Shown here: one piece after another, positions 8,439 to 16,910 of the stretch | Layout: each line of letters begins with the position of its first letter | How positions within the stretch are numbered: position 1 is the first letter of the stretch | Assembly: GCF_000220255.1 (NCBI RefSeq) | Contig: NZ_GL982513.1 | Span: 2,250,989-2,290,951 of the forward strand | Reading direction: 5' to 3' | Source: Prevotella pallens ATCC 700821 | GTDB taxonomy: Bacteria; Bacteroidota; Bacteroidia; Bacteroidales; Bacteroidaceae | DNA length: 39,963 bases | Position numbers and translations under genes: made by a program | The notes under the pieces: model-generated | Databases searched by the model: none | Told to the model about the DNA's origin: nothing | Seen by the model: the letters and a program-made list of their open reading frames with translations, nothing else

Positions 8439-11400
8439 TTATTGTTTAAGTATCTTCATTGTGCGTATCACTCCTCCTTTCTTTACCTTTAATAGATAAA
8501 TGCCAGATGGTATTGTTACTAAGTTAATTTTATTCGTATTTTGTACCTTAGTAATTGTTGTTCCAGATATATTTATAATCTCTAACAAATCGCATACAGT
8601 AGATGTGTTTATTACATTATTATGTCGAGTAATCTTAACCAAATCATTGTCCACAGAGAATATTCCTGCAGGATTTTTCTCTGTATATTCGAGCATTAAG
8701 AATGGAATATATTCCGAAATAAGAATATCTTCTTCGTTAATATCTTCCGTTTTACCATCAAATCGTGCCGAATGTGCATCACCTTTAGGCATATCAAAGA
8801 GCCATTCAGGGTGCTGAGCTTCTTCTATAGGGTTATCTCCGGAGAATGCCTCAAACTTGAAAAGAATGTTTCCATCGGTATACTTAAATGGCTTATCGAA
8901 TACTATTTTGAGTTCTTTATTGTCGCCAACACCTTCGATAGTAATGTTTCCGTCATATACAGTTGTCCAATCTGTTTGTTCAAAATGTCCAAGATATCCA
9001 GAGTCCTCTGCTTTTGTATTGGTACGATTTGTTGCCTTCATAGAAATTTTAGCAGGGAAAGAGTACGCCAATTCGTTTTTGCCATTGTATTTTAGTTGCA
9101 GAGCCACAATATCAATATTCTTCTTTCTGATTTCGTTTTCCAAATATAAGCATTGTGATTGAGCATACGGCGAGATTAAATAGAATGGCATTACCCAGCC
9201 ATAATTATCAATTGCATTCAACGTTATCCATTTTTCTGCATCAGCATCGGCTACTTTCACCTTTAAAGGAGTGTCCAAAATATTATCGGCAGGATAAGTA
9301 TCGCCAACAAGAACTATGCGTGCAGAAACATTAATTTCGCCTTTTGTTTTTGGAACCCACATTACGGTAACAGTTTTAACTGTATCTGGAGCAATAGCTA
9401 TACCATCAGCAGTTCCTAAAACTTCTTTGCTATTAGCATCGAATAGTTCTATCTTGTAGTTACTTACTATTGATGAACCTTCGTTTCCAACTGTTACAAT
9501 GAAAGGTTGTTCTACATTGCAGTTAGCAGTAACCGAACCATTTAGCTTCTTTATACTTAAGTCGGTTTCACTATATTCACGCAACGATATGTCTTTAAGG
9601 TATATTTGTCCCTTTAAAGCGTCCGAACATGCATAGAAAGCTATATGTCCATAAGTTTCATTAGGGGTAAATATCTCCTTACCATAATAGAAGTGTTCCG
9701 ATGCTGTGTGGAATTCTCCGAGATCCTTTATTAGCGTTGTTAGTTTCTCTGGAGTAGCTTGTGTACCATAGAATACTTTCATTTTCTCCATCACAGGCTT
9801 GTGTGTTGAAGGGTCTATCCAGTTAGCTGACGAGTAAGTATAACGTAACTGATATTTCTTTCCTTTCGAGAATTTCAAAGGTGGAGATACCAACCAATCG
9901 TCAGCAGCCTTTTCACTGCGATCGTAGAATGTACGCGAAGTACCATCATGAAAACTCCACGACATACCATCATGGTTGTTGTCTATTACTGTCCAACGTC
10001 TAAATTCATCTTTTGTCAATAGATTTGAGATAAATGGAATGGGTTCCATTGAGCCGAAAGCTACAATATTAGAAGTTGCAGAGAGTCCTTTTCCGTTTTT
10101 GTTGTATGCTGTAACAATGTAGCTATATCCAGCATGGCTCTTTACATTATCTTTTATAGAACATGCTGTTACCTTTGTAGCAATTGTTACACTGTCTGGC
10201 AAGCGCATAACATCGTAGGTTAAGGTAGATTTATCGAAATATCCATTGTGTGCACCAGTTGTTGGTTCGTTCCAAGTTATTGTTCCTTCGCTACCATTAG
10301 TAACAAGTTTTACGTTTAAAGGAGCTCCAGGAACATCTTCACCCACAAATATTGAAGTTTCCTTATATATGCCATCACCATCGTTGTTATATGGAACCAC
10401 CTTATATATATATAGTCCGTCTGCAATATTTTCGTCTTTCCAAGTTACGTTCTCATTCTTGTTAGAAACGTTTAATGTTTTAACAAGTTCGTTATTGCGG
10501 TAGATTTTTATTCCTGAAATAGTTGTTAATGTCTTATTCCGATAATTGTTTGAAGGTGTTATCCACGACAGTGTCGCATTGTTGGCTCCATTCTCACCTG
10601 CTTTCGCAGTAAGATTTCTCACATACGATGGTGCACCATCTGGTACATATTGATATGGAATACCCATAGAGAGTAATTGTAAATCGCCTTCTATTAGTTT
10701 CTGACTAATAGAAAGTCCTGTTTCAGGATCCAATTCTACCAGATAAGCCTTACCATCGGCTGCTTGTGCAAGCCACCATAAGCGATGTGTTGTTTTATCG
10801 AACTCCATCGACTGACTGTAATTGCCTATATTTATTCCTATTCCCGTGGCTGGACTTACGGTTGTTATAGTACACGTTTGTTTTCCAGAGTTTATAGAAG
10901 ATTCATCTATTTTTATCAAGAACGACTTTTTTATATCTCTGTCGGTTGTTACTGCATAAAGGAAACCATTGTCTGCTGAGAGTGTAAAGAAAGGCTTTTT
11001 AACGCTTGCAATCTTTGTCAGAGCATAGGTTGTACTGTTTATTTCGTAGAGATCGGTTGTAAATTTGTCTACATCATAGTGCATTCCGAATATCCTTCCG
11101 GTCTTCGGATCGTAGGTCATTTCTTCTAATATGAGGATTGGTGCTGTTTTAGAAAAGGTTGTTTTGCTTTCGCGTTCTCCCGTAATAGGGTCTACTATAC
11201 TTATTCCATGTGGCATAAGCACGTTAGCATACAGTGTGGTTTCGTAGGCAACATACTTATTGCCAACAAATGTACCAGCAGTAAATACGGGTGTTGTTCC
11301 TAAAACATTACCATAGTCTTTTGTTAAAGTATAGTTGCTAGGATTGTCTGACCTGAAAGATGTTAAGCCGTTTGTGCGATACTTCATATCGTAGCGCAGA

Positions 11401-11543
11401 TATCCCATAATATCTGCCTCGCCATCAGGTACATCGTAGATAGGAATTTTGTCTCCTTGAGGGCTTATTTTATTAGGTTGTGAGCTTACAAGGTTGTTTA
11501 TTCCAAATAGTAATGATAATACAAAAAATAACTTTTTTCTCAT
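8439..11543 (-). CDS. Giant secreted T9SS cargo protein, paralogue of its downstream neighbour
   Basis: A 1034-residue protein with a signal peptide (about 1-22: MRKK, hydrophobic core, SSQ). Domain order matches the next gene: propeller-like region (~85-300, with EEMTYDPKTGRIFGMHYD), Fn3-like domains (~305-500), a jelly-roll choice-of-anchor J-like domain (~500-660, LVSPPLKFSKGKKYQLRY), a CARDB-like sandwich (~660-770) and a type A sorting domain at the end (LEIINISGTTITK...IPSGIYLLKV). It is the first gene of the cluster and sits 50 nt ahead of the next gene. The region upstream has only a near-match to a -7 box (TACCTTTA on the minus strand, plus-strand 11588-11595), so the promoter is uncertain. 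It probably acts at the cell surface; the ligand is unknown. Confidence 0.82.
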   Translation of the reverse strand: MRKKLFFVLSLLFGINNLVSSQPNKISPQGDKIPIYDVPDGEADIMGYLRYDMKYRTNGLTSFRSDNPSNYTLTKDYGNVLGTTPVFTAGTFVGNKYVAYETTLYANVLMPHGISIVDPITGERESKTTFSKTAPILILEEMTYDPKTGRIFGMHYDVDKFTTDLYEINSTTYALTKIASVKKPFFTLSADNGFLYAVTTDRDIKKSFLIKIDESSINSGKQTCTITTVSPATGIGINIGNYSQSMEFDKTTHRLWWLAQAADGKAYLVELDPETGLSISQKLIEGDLQLLSMGIPYQYVPDGAPSYVRNLTAKAGENGANNATLSWITPSNNYRNKTLTTISGIKIYRNNELVKTLNVSNKNENVTWKDENIADGLYIYKVVPYNNDGDGIYKETSIFVGEDVPGAPLNVKLVTNGSEGTITWNEPTTGAHNGYFDKSTLTYDVMRLPDSVTIATKVTACSIKDNVKSHAGYSYIVTAYNKNGKGLSATSNIVAFGSMEPIPFISNLLTKDEFRRWTVIDNNHDGMSWSFHDGTSRTFYDRSEKAADDWLVSPPLKFSKGKKYQLRYTYSSANWIDPSTHKPVMEKMKVFYGTQATPEKLTTLIKDLGEFHTASEHFYYGKEIFTPNETYGHIAFYACSDALKGQIYLKDISLREYSETDLSIKKLNGSVTANCNVEQPFIVTVGNEGSSIVSNYKIELFDANSKEVLGTADGIAIAPDTVKTVTVMWVPKTKGEINVSARIVLVGDTYPADNILDTPLKVKVADADAEKWITLNAIDNYGWVMPFYLISPYAQSQCLYLENEIRKKNIDIVALQLKYNGKNELAYSFPAKISMKATNRTNTKAEDSGYLGHFEQTDWTTVYDGNITIEGVGDNKELKIVFDKPFKYTDGNILFKFEAFSGDNPIEEAQHPEWLFDMPKGDAHSARFDGKTEDINEEDILISEYIPFLMLEYTEKNPAGIFSVDNDLVKITRHNNVINTSTVCDLLEIINISGTTITKVQNTNKINLVTIPSGIYLLKVKKGGVIRTMKILKQ

Positions 11544-12176
11544 ATATGATTTTGTCTTTAGAAAAGTTTGGGTTCATAGCGCCTCGATAAAGGTATTGCT
11601 TTTTAATAAACCATAGGATATGTCATTGAAGAAAAGATTACAATTTTATCATAAAATAACAGAAATACACTTTATCCTAATCTACGTATACAATATTTAA
11701 CGATACGAGAGTTACCATTATATTCATTATTCCCACACCTCATTAAATCCAATTTGCCCTATCTTGTTGTGTTAATTCTGAACTGTTATTAGAGCTTTAC
11801 ACCATATTTATATAGTTCCATCTAAGGCCAACATTTCTAAGCAGGAGTAGATATTTATACTAATAGAGACTGTTCTTTACGCTTTCTATATTAACCCCAA
11901 ATCGGCAATTAAACCGCAATATGTGTAGTTCTTATCGCTATGGTATTGTTCCCTAATATTTTTTATTTTCTTATCGGCATCTTGTTTGTTTGTGTAACTT
12001 GACGCAGCCCACTACACTTGTGTTGCAAAGACAAACTATCTGCTCGATAATAAAACTAAACCTGCTTAGGCTTTAATAACTGATTTGGGTTAAATTCTAA
12101 GTTTCTATCTGTAATGCTTGGAAGCTATAAGCATATAATACTGCATTATGCTATGACTTAAAGTAGAAAATTCTCT
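11544..12176. other. Gene-free region upstream of the T9SS cargo cluster
   Basis: These 633 bp contain the presumed promoter region of the minus-strand cargo cluster and, at 11891-12094, an inverted-repeat element described separately. No credible ORF, tRNA or other RNA gene was seen in the remainder. Confidence 0.6.
11891..12094. mobile_element. MITE-like element with terminal inverted repeats, copy 1
   Basis: The left end TTAACCCCAAATCGGCAATT (from 11891) and the right end (12072-12094), read in reverse complement as TTTAACCCAAATCAGTTATT, form imperfect ~20-bp terminal inverted repeats. The whole 204-bp unit recurs at 24925-25127 in the same orientation. A hand alignment of the ~180-bp interior needs no gap and gives about 79% identity, mostly transitions. 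No intact ORF is conserved between the copies. Size, terminal repeats and dispersal fit a miniature inverted-repeat transposable element. A structured RNA or regulatory repeat remains possible, because a target-site duplication is not clear (only the symmetric TTAA). Confidence 0.55.
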
Positions 12177-12971
12177 TTAATCAAAACGACTCTTTATCTC
12201 TTCATAGCTCTTACTTTTTACATTTATTCTTTTTCCAAAGTTATACGACAGGGCAAAATTAAAGGTAAGTGGACGATAATTGTTTCTGAAACTCATATAC
12301 ATACCATCATTAGAACGAGTGTATCCGCTTATCTTACTTGACAAAATGTTGTTTACAGCAAATCGCAATTGAAGATGATTCTTCAGGCACGAATAATTAA
12401 TTCCACAACTCATATTGAAGCTACCATCAATTCTACCATTTATTGTTCTCTCACTACCATTATATGAAGCTTGCATAAAGCCCGTAAAATTCTGCTGCTT
12501 GTTAAAGATAAATCTCAAATTTGTAAAATAGAATTGTCCAAAGCCCTTTTGACTTCCAATTAGAAAAACTTGGTTCGAAGTGGTTTTAGATAGTTCATAA
12601 GAAGCTATTGCTGTTATTTTCAACCATTTCAACTTATAGTAATACAAAGATGTTTCAAAGGAAAACGCTTTCTCTTCCATTGCATTATTCCATTGTGTTG
12701 TTGATACATTTGAGATTGTATCCATCGTTATTGTTTGGTCGAATATATTTGATAACCTTGCATAAGTTAGCTCTGAATTTAATTCTCCACCATTAAATTC
12801 TATATTGCTGCGAAGTCGAATATTCCACCATGTTGATGCTCGTAATTCTGGATTACCTACAGCAATACCGTAACGGCTCACATAGTATTTAAAAGGATTA
12901 AGATTTCTGATACCTGGACGGTCTATTGAAATATTCTGTGCTGTCGTCGCACATCTTGAATCTGATTTCGT
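12177..12971 (-). pseudogene. C-terminal remnant of a TonB-dependent outer-membrane receptor
   Basis: An open minus-strand frame of 264 residues runs from just after an in-frame TGA (12972-12974) to the stop at 12177. It carries the hallmark beta-barrel segment IDRPGIRNLNPF followed by GNPELRAS, typical of the outer-membrane beta-barrel family of TonB receptors. It then continues through barrel strands to LSYNFGKRINVKSKSYEEIK. A full receptor of this type is about 750-900 residues. Here the signal peptide, carboxypeptidase-like domain, plug and most of the barrel are missing. The GTG at 12881 could start a 234-residue product, but conserved receptor sequence continues upstream of it, so translation from there would not restore a functional protein. 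I call this a decayed pseudogene. Confidence 0.72.
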
Positions 12972-13318
12972 TCATTCTTCATAGCCATATACTTTTTATA
13001 TATTTGTGTAACACATATTTAAATTAGCTTTATACTTGTTGAATATTCCGCAACTATAACACACATTATGAGCGGAGTAATCTTTTTATTCCATCAATCT
13101 CTTCTTACCTATTCCCCATTTGAATTCAGAACGAGATTGGTTACTTGAAATAGTGCTTAGATTGTTTCTTCCCATAATAGATTTATTTAAGCTAAACTGT
13201 CTTTATTTATGATATAACATTAAGGCGTACATTAAGACGTTGCTTTCTGTATACTTTTGTAAAGGTATTTCTTTTAATAAGTAAAAGAAAAAGAATGATA
13301 ATATTTAACTATATTTAA

Positions 13319-13467
13319 TCAATATCCCATCGGATAATATCCATACTTCAATTCCGATTTAAGTTGCAAGCTGTATGAGTGGGGCTACTATGTACAGCAA
13401 CAATCGCCTGACTTTTCTTATTAAACACGAAGGCTAATTGAATACTCTGTTCAGTTGTGCTATCCAT
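13319..13467 (-). pseudogene. Possible frameshifted ORF relic of unknown origin
   Basis: The minus strand reads MDSTTEQSIQLAFVF and on for 39 codons to a TGA at 13348-13350. In another frame the sequence continues as LKSELKYGYYPMGY before a stop at 13319-13321. This tyrosine-rich end looks protein-like and could be a frameshifted tail. The family was not recognised and chance remains a real alternative. Confidence 0.22.
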
Positions 13468-13543
13468 TCTATCACTATTTATGGGTTTGTAATTGCTTTA
13501 TTAAATCAAACAGAATATATAAGGTATTGGTTACTTTTGTTTC

Positions 13544-13640
13544 AGATATCTATCACGGTCGTTTTAGATATCTATCAGTTACGTCACAGATATCTATCAC
13601 GGTCGTTTTAGATATCTATCAGTTTCAATTTAGACATCAT
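13544..13640. repeat. Tandem array of 22-bp units with AGATATCT core, locus 1
   Basis: The palindromic octamer AGATATCT starts at 13544, 13566, 13588 and 13610, exactly 22 bp apart. A degenerate fifth copy (AGACATCA) starts at 13632. Each core is followed by a 14-bp spacer beginning ATCA. Spacers 1 and 3 are identical (ATCACGGTCGTTTT) while 2 and 4 differ, so the array has a 44-bp higher-order period. A related array in the opposite orientation lies at 25388-25475. The flanks are also similar: TTGGTT before the array and ATCATAACAAAC after it, compared with the reverse complement of locus 2. Confidence 0.85.
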
Positions 13641-13836
13641 AACAAACAACCGCATTTATGGCGCTATATTGTATAACACTAAAGAAGCTTATTCTAATAA
13701 GGAGTATGAAGTTTTTTATTTCGAAATATTCTGATTTAAATAATACATAAACACTTTAACAGCACCCTTATATCTTTAAATTTAAAGTATATTGGAGTAA
13801 ATTTAAGTACAATAATCTTCTCGGCTATCAACCAAC

Positions 13837-13872
13837 AAAAATGGGCTTGTTTTGTAATGCAAAACAAGCCCA
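13837..13872 (-). terminator. Rho-independent terminator downstream of trpS
   Basis: A perfect 13-bp stem (TGGGCTTGTTTTG at 13842-13854 pairing with 13860-13872) with a 5-nt loop is followed on the minus strand by a T run (A run 13837-13841 on plus). It lies 72 nt after the trpS stop codon and probably ends the gltX-waaA-trpS transcript. Confidence 0.85.
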
Positions 13873-13944
13873 CTTGAAAACTAAAAGTCTCTTTCTTATC
13901 TTTCAACAATGCTATGAAAGCATAGATATAGAGTATCCCTATAT

Positions 13945-15042
13945 TTACTTATCTGTTTTTTGTTTAAACCGTTCAGACTGGCTACGTATCAATTCAGCAT
14001 CGTCAAAATAGTTTATTTGCATTGCTTCTTTCACTTCAGAAAGTGTCTGAGCTGCTGTTTGACGAGCGCTTTCAGAACCTTTCTTCAATATATTATATAT
14101 CTCTGGAATATCTTGTTCAAACTCATGGCGACGTTTTCTAATTGGTTCTAACATCTTGTTCAACACGTTGTTGAGTAGTTTCTTACATTTCATATCGCCT
14201 ATTCCACCTGCTGTATAAGCAGCTTTCAATTCATCGAGCGTTTTAAATTCTGGCCAAAACTCAGCAAAATCGTCATCGGTAGAGAAAGCATCAAGATATG
14301 TAAATACTGCGTTTCCTTCTATATGACCAGGGTCTGAAACATTTAAGTGTGTTGGATCGGTGTACATTCCCTTTACTTTCTTCCATACAGTATCGGCATC
14401 ATCGGAAAGAAAAATGCAATTGCCAAGGCTCTTACTCATCTTTTCCTTACCATCGGTTCCAGGCAAACGGCGCGCAGTAGCATTCTCTGGAAGCATAATA
14501 TTTGGTTCCACCAGTACAGGAGCATAAACCTGATTGAAACGACGAACTATCTCGCGTGCTACTTCCAACATAGGTTCTTGATCTTCGCCAGCGGGAACAG
14601 TTGTAGCTTTAAAAGTTGCAATATCGGCTGCTTGCGATACCGGATAACTAAAGAATCCCATTGGAATATTTGCTTCAAAGTTACGCATTTTTATCTCCGT
14701 CTTCACTGTTGGATTGCGCTGAACACGGCTAACACTTATTAAATTCATGAAGAAAGTAGTTAGTTCCGATATTTCTGGTATCTGACTCTGTATGAACAGT
14801 GTACATTTTTCGGGGTCGAGACCAACTGAAAGGTAGTCTAATGCAACCTCTATAATGTTTTGACGAATTTTCTCTGGATTATCTGCATTATCTGTTAGCG
14901 CCTGCACATCAGCCATAAAGACAAACATTTTTTCGAAGTCGCCAGCATTTTGGAGTTCTACACGGCGGCGTAGTGAACCCACATAGTGTCCCAAATGTAG
15001 TTTGCCAGTAGGACGATCGCCTGTTAATATAATTTTCTTCAT
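13945..15042 (-). CDS. trpS: Tryptophan--tRNA ligase
   Basis: A cytosolic class I aminoacyl-tRNA synthetase that charges tRNA-Trp with tryptophan using ATP. The 365-residue length is in the bacterial range of roughly 330-370. The N-terminal [16 protein letters not shown] carries the HIGH-type signature HLGH (16-19). KMSKS is intact at 201-205 ([14 protein letters not shown]). AGEDQEP (151-157) is the conserved segment that contacts substrate. The start at 15042 places the first beta strand directly before the HIGH motif, as usual. It follows a zinc-ribbon membrane protein gene by 75 nt and appears to be the last gene of an operon headed by gltX, ending at a 13-bp-stem terminator. No trp attenuator or T-box was seen upstream. 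Confidence 0.96.
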   Translation of the reverse strand: MKKIILTGDRPTGKLHLGHYVGSLRRRVELQNAGDFEKMFVFMADVQALTDNADNPEKIRQNIIEVALDYLSVGLDPEKCTLFIQSQIPEISELTTFFMNLISVSRVQRNPTVKTEIKMRNFEANIPMGFFSYPVSQAADIATFKATTVPAGEDQEPMLEVAREIVRRFNQVYAPVLVEPNIMLPENATARRLPGTDGKEKMSKSLGNCIFLSDDADTVWKKVKGMYTDPTHLNVSDPGHIEGNAVFTYLDAFSTDDDFAEFWPEFKTLDELKAAYTAGGIGDMKCKKLLNNVLNKMLEPIRKRRHEFEQDIPEIYNILKKGSESARQTAAQTLSEVKEAMQINYFDDAELIRSQSERFKQKTDK

Positions 15043-15117
15043 CTTCTTATTCTCTTTTTGTAAGTGTACGTTGTAACTTGCTCTTGTACCTTATTATAAT
15101 ACTACTCGTAGGATAAT

Positions 15118-15615
15118 TTACCGTTCTACATTAGTTGTATCATTTTCTTGTTTATGTCGTTTCTTGTAATGAATTACAGTGTCGCGCACTTCCTCTTCTT
15201 CCCTCTCAACAGGACGAGCTACTGTATCAACCGAAGGTTCTACCACAGGTTCTGTATTTGTTTCGTATGGAATAGTGTCCATTGCTGTAGGCTGTTGTTC
15301 TGGTGTTACAGGAGCCGGACGTAACCAAATATAGTAAGCACCCACCCCAAGTGTTATAACTAGCAATCCTATAATAAGGCCTATCAGCACATTTTTCCTA
15401 TTATCGTTTAGCTTTTCACCTTCTATAGGCTGTTGGATATCGTTACTGATTTGCTCAAGAGTTTCATTGTTAATGCTATCTACACCTGAAACAAGAGGTA
15501 ATGTTATCTCCATTTTACCATGACAGTGTGGACATTGGCACTCTATAACCTGTCCTTCGCCTGCCTCTACAATAAACTGTGTACCGCAATTATCGCATGT
15601 TATCTGATATTTCAT
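15118..15615 (-). CDS. Zinc-ribbon single-pass membrane protein of unknown function
   Basis: A 165-residue protein in three parts. The N-terminal zinc ribbon has C7/C10 and C28/C31 (CDNC and CPHC, with an extra C26), similar to MJ0042-type zinc fingers. An acidic linker (~45-75) follows. One transmembrane helix (~76-97, VLIGLIIGLLVITLGVGAYY) precedes a Pro/Glu/Thr-rich low-complexity tail ending in Lys/Arg/His-rich sequence. The ribbon is probably cytosolic and the tail outside. The ATG overlaps the waaA stop by 4 nt (ATGA-type overlap), pointing to translational coupling. Function is unknown; zinc-ribbon plus TM proteins are common hypothetical membrane proteins in Bacteroidota. Confidence 0.82.
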   Translation of the reverse strand: MKYQITCDNCGTQFIVEAGEGQVIECQCPHCHGKMEITLPLVSGVDSINNETLEQISNDIQQPIEGEKLNDNRKNVLIGLIIGLLVITLGVGAYYIWLRPAPVTPEQQPTAMDTIPYETNTEPVVEPSVDTVARPVEREEEEVRDTVIHYKKRHKQENDTTNVER

Positions 15616-16874
15616 AACTTAATATCTGAAAATACTTTATTTGTTGCACCCGATAGTTGTTTTACAAAGCTACCAGCAGCATTACCACTGTTTTGCAAGA
15701 AAGCTTTATCAGAACAGAACCTATCCATTATAAGTGCAAACTTTTCGTAGTTATCAATTTCGAAGCCTCCTCCAGAAGCAAGTAATCCTTGTGCTTCAGC
15801 AAAGCGTTTGTTGTTCGGGCCAAAGACAACAGGTATGCCCCAAACTGCTGCTTCTAACACATTATGAATACCAGCGCCAAAGCCTCCACCTACGTATGCT
15901 ACATCGCCATAATGATAAATTGATGATAACAGACCAAAACAGTTTATAACAAGCACATCGGCATCTGCCACGTTCGTTTCGGTAGCCTCAGTATAGAGTA
16001 CTACTTTCTTTCCTTTTAGCAACTGTAAAATCTGTCGAAGATGAGTGTCGGCTATAATATGGGGAGCTATAATGAGTTTCCAATCATTATGTTCGTTGAA
16101 ATATTTTATAAAAATCTCTTCATCTGGTAACCATGAAGAACCAGCAACAAACACACGATGTAAAGAATTGGTAACTCCATTAGCAAGTTTTACATCTTGA
16201 TTACCTATAAACTTATCTACCAAAGGTAACTTCTTACTGTTATCTTTTATCTGTAATACCCGGTCGAAACGTGTATCGCCCACAACCGTAACGTTATTTA
16301 TACCAATTTTCGCCAAAAGACTTTTACTTAAATCGTTCTGTACGAAGAAATGAGAGAAGCATTTTAGCACAGCAGCATACTGTCTGCCATACGGTCGGAA
16401 GAAAATTTGATTGGGTCTGAATATACTTGAGACACTATAGACAGGTATATTACGGTGGCGTAGAATATGCAAATAATTATACCAGAACTCGTATTTTATA
16501 AAGAAAGCCATAACTGGACGCACAATACGCAAAAACCTTTGTGCGTTTGCAACAGTATCAATAGGCAGATAAGTAACGATATCTGCCTGTTCATAGTTTT
16601 TTCTTACTTCGTATCCAGAGGGAGAGAAGAATGTTAAAAGAATTTTATAATTGGGATATTCTTTCTTTATTTTCTCTATAAGTGGCCGTCCCTGTTCAAA
16701 TTCGCCTAAAGAAGCAGCATGAAACCAAATGTATTTCGCATTTGGCTCCACTTGTTTTTGGAGTACGCCAAAGGCTGCACGCTCGCCTATCCACATTTTC
16801 TTCACTTTCTCGTTAAAGTGGCTATAGATGGCAATGCCAGCCTGGTAAATATACATTATAATATTGTATAGCAT
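15612..16874 (-). CDS. waaA: 3-deoxy-D-manno-octulosonic acid transferase
   Basis: A 420-residue GT-B enzyme that transfers Kdo from CMP-Kdo to the lipid A precursor at the inner membrane in lipopolysaccharide synthesis. Family features are visible. The N-terminal membrane-associating segment is MLYNIIMYIYQAG. HAASLGEFEQ (52-61) holds the likely catalytic Glu58. FFSPSGYE (83-90) and the KYEFWYN segment (127-133) follow. In the C-terminal lobe are GDTRFDRV (199-206), GSSWLPDEE (245-253) and the donor-binding GGGFGAGIHNVLE (329-341). The first Met gives the usual family N-terminus. The gene begins 36 nt after gltX ends and overlaps the zinc-ribbon gene, consistent with an operon. The number of Kdo residues added cannot be read from sequence. 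Confidence 0.93.
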   Translation of the reverse strand: MLYNIIMYIYQAGIAIYSHFNEKVKKMWIGERAAFGVLQKQVEPNAKYIWFHAASLGEFEQGRPLIEKIKKEYPNYKILLTFFSPSGYEVRKNYEQADIVTYLPIDTVANAQRFLRIVRPVMAFFIKYEFWYNYLHILRHRNIPVYSVSSIFRPNQIFFRPYGRQYAAVLKCFSHFFVQNDLSKSLLAKIGINNVTVVGDTRFDRVLQIKDNSKKLPLVDKFIGNQDVKLANGVTNSLHRVFVAGSSWLPDEEIFIKYFNEHNDWKLIIAPHIIADTHLRQILQLLKGKKVVLYTEATETNVADADVLVINCFGLLSSIYHYGDVAYVGGGFGAGIHNVLEAAVWGIPVVFGPNNKRFAEAQGLLASGGGFEIDNYEKFALIMDRFCSDKAFLQNSGNAAGSFVKQLSGATNKVFSDIKL

Positions 16875-16910
16875 AGCTATCCTTATTTACGAATTAGCGT
16901 ACATAACATT

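Larger units (their letters stand above)
12972..13944. other. Decayed gene-free region with short ORF relics and a repeat array
   Basis: These 973 bp hold no intact gene. On the minus strand there is a 29-codon ORF (13086-13175) and a 39-codon ORF with a possible frameshifted continuation (13319-13467). Both look like debris next to the receptor remnant. A 22-bp-period repeat array lies at 13544-13640 and the trpS terminator at 13837-13872. Confidence 0.55.

Noticed and set aside
13544..13640. CRISPR-like appearance of the regularly spaced repeats
   Set aside because: The repeat is an 8-bp palindrome with 14-bp spacers, two spacers are identical, and there are no cas genes.
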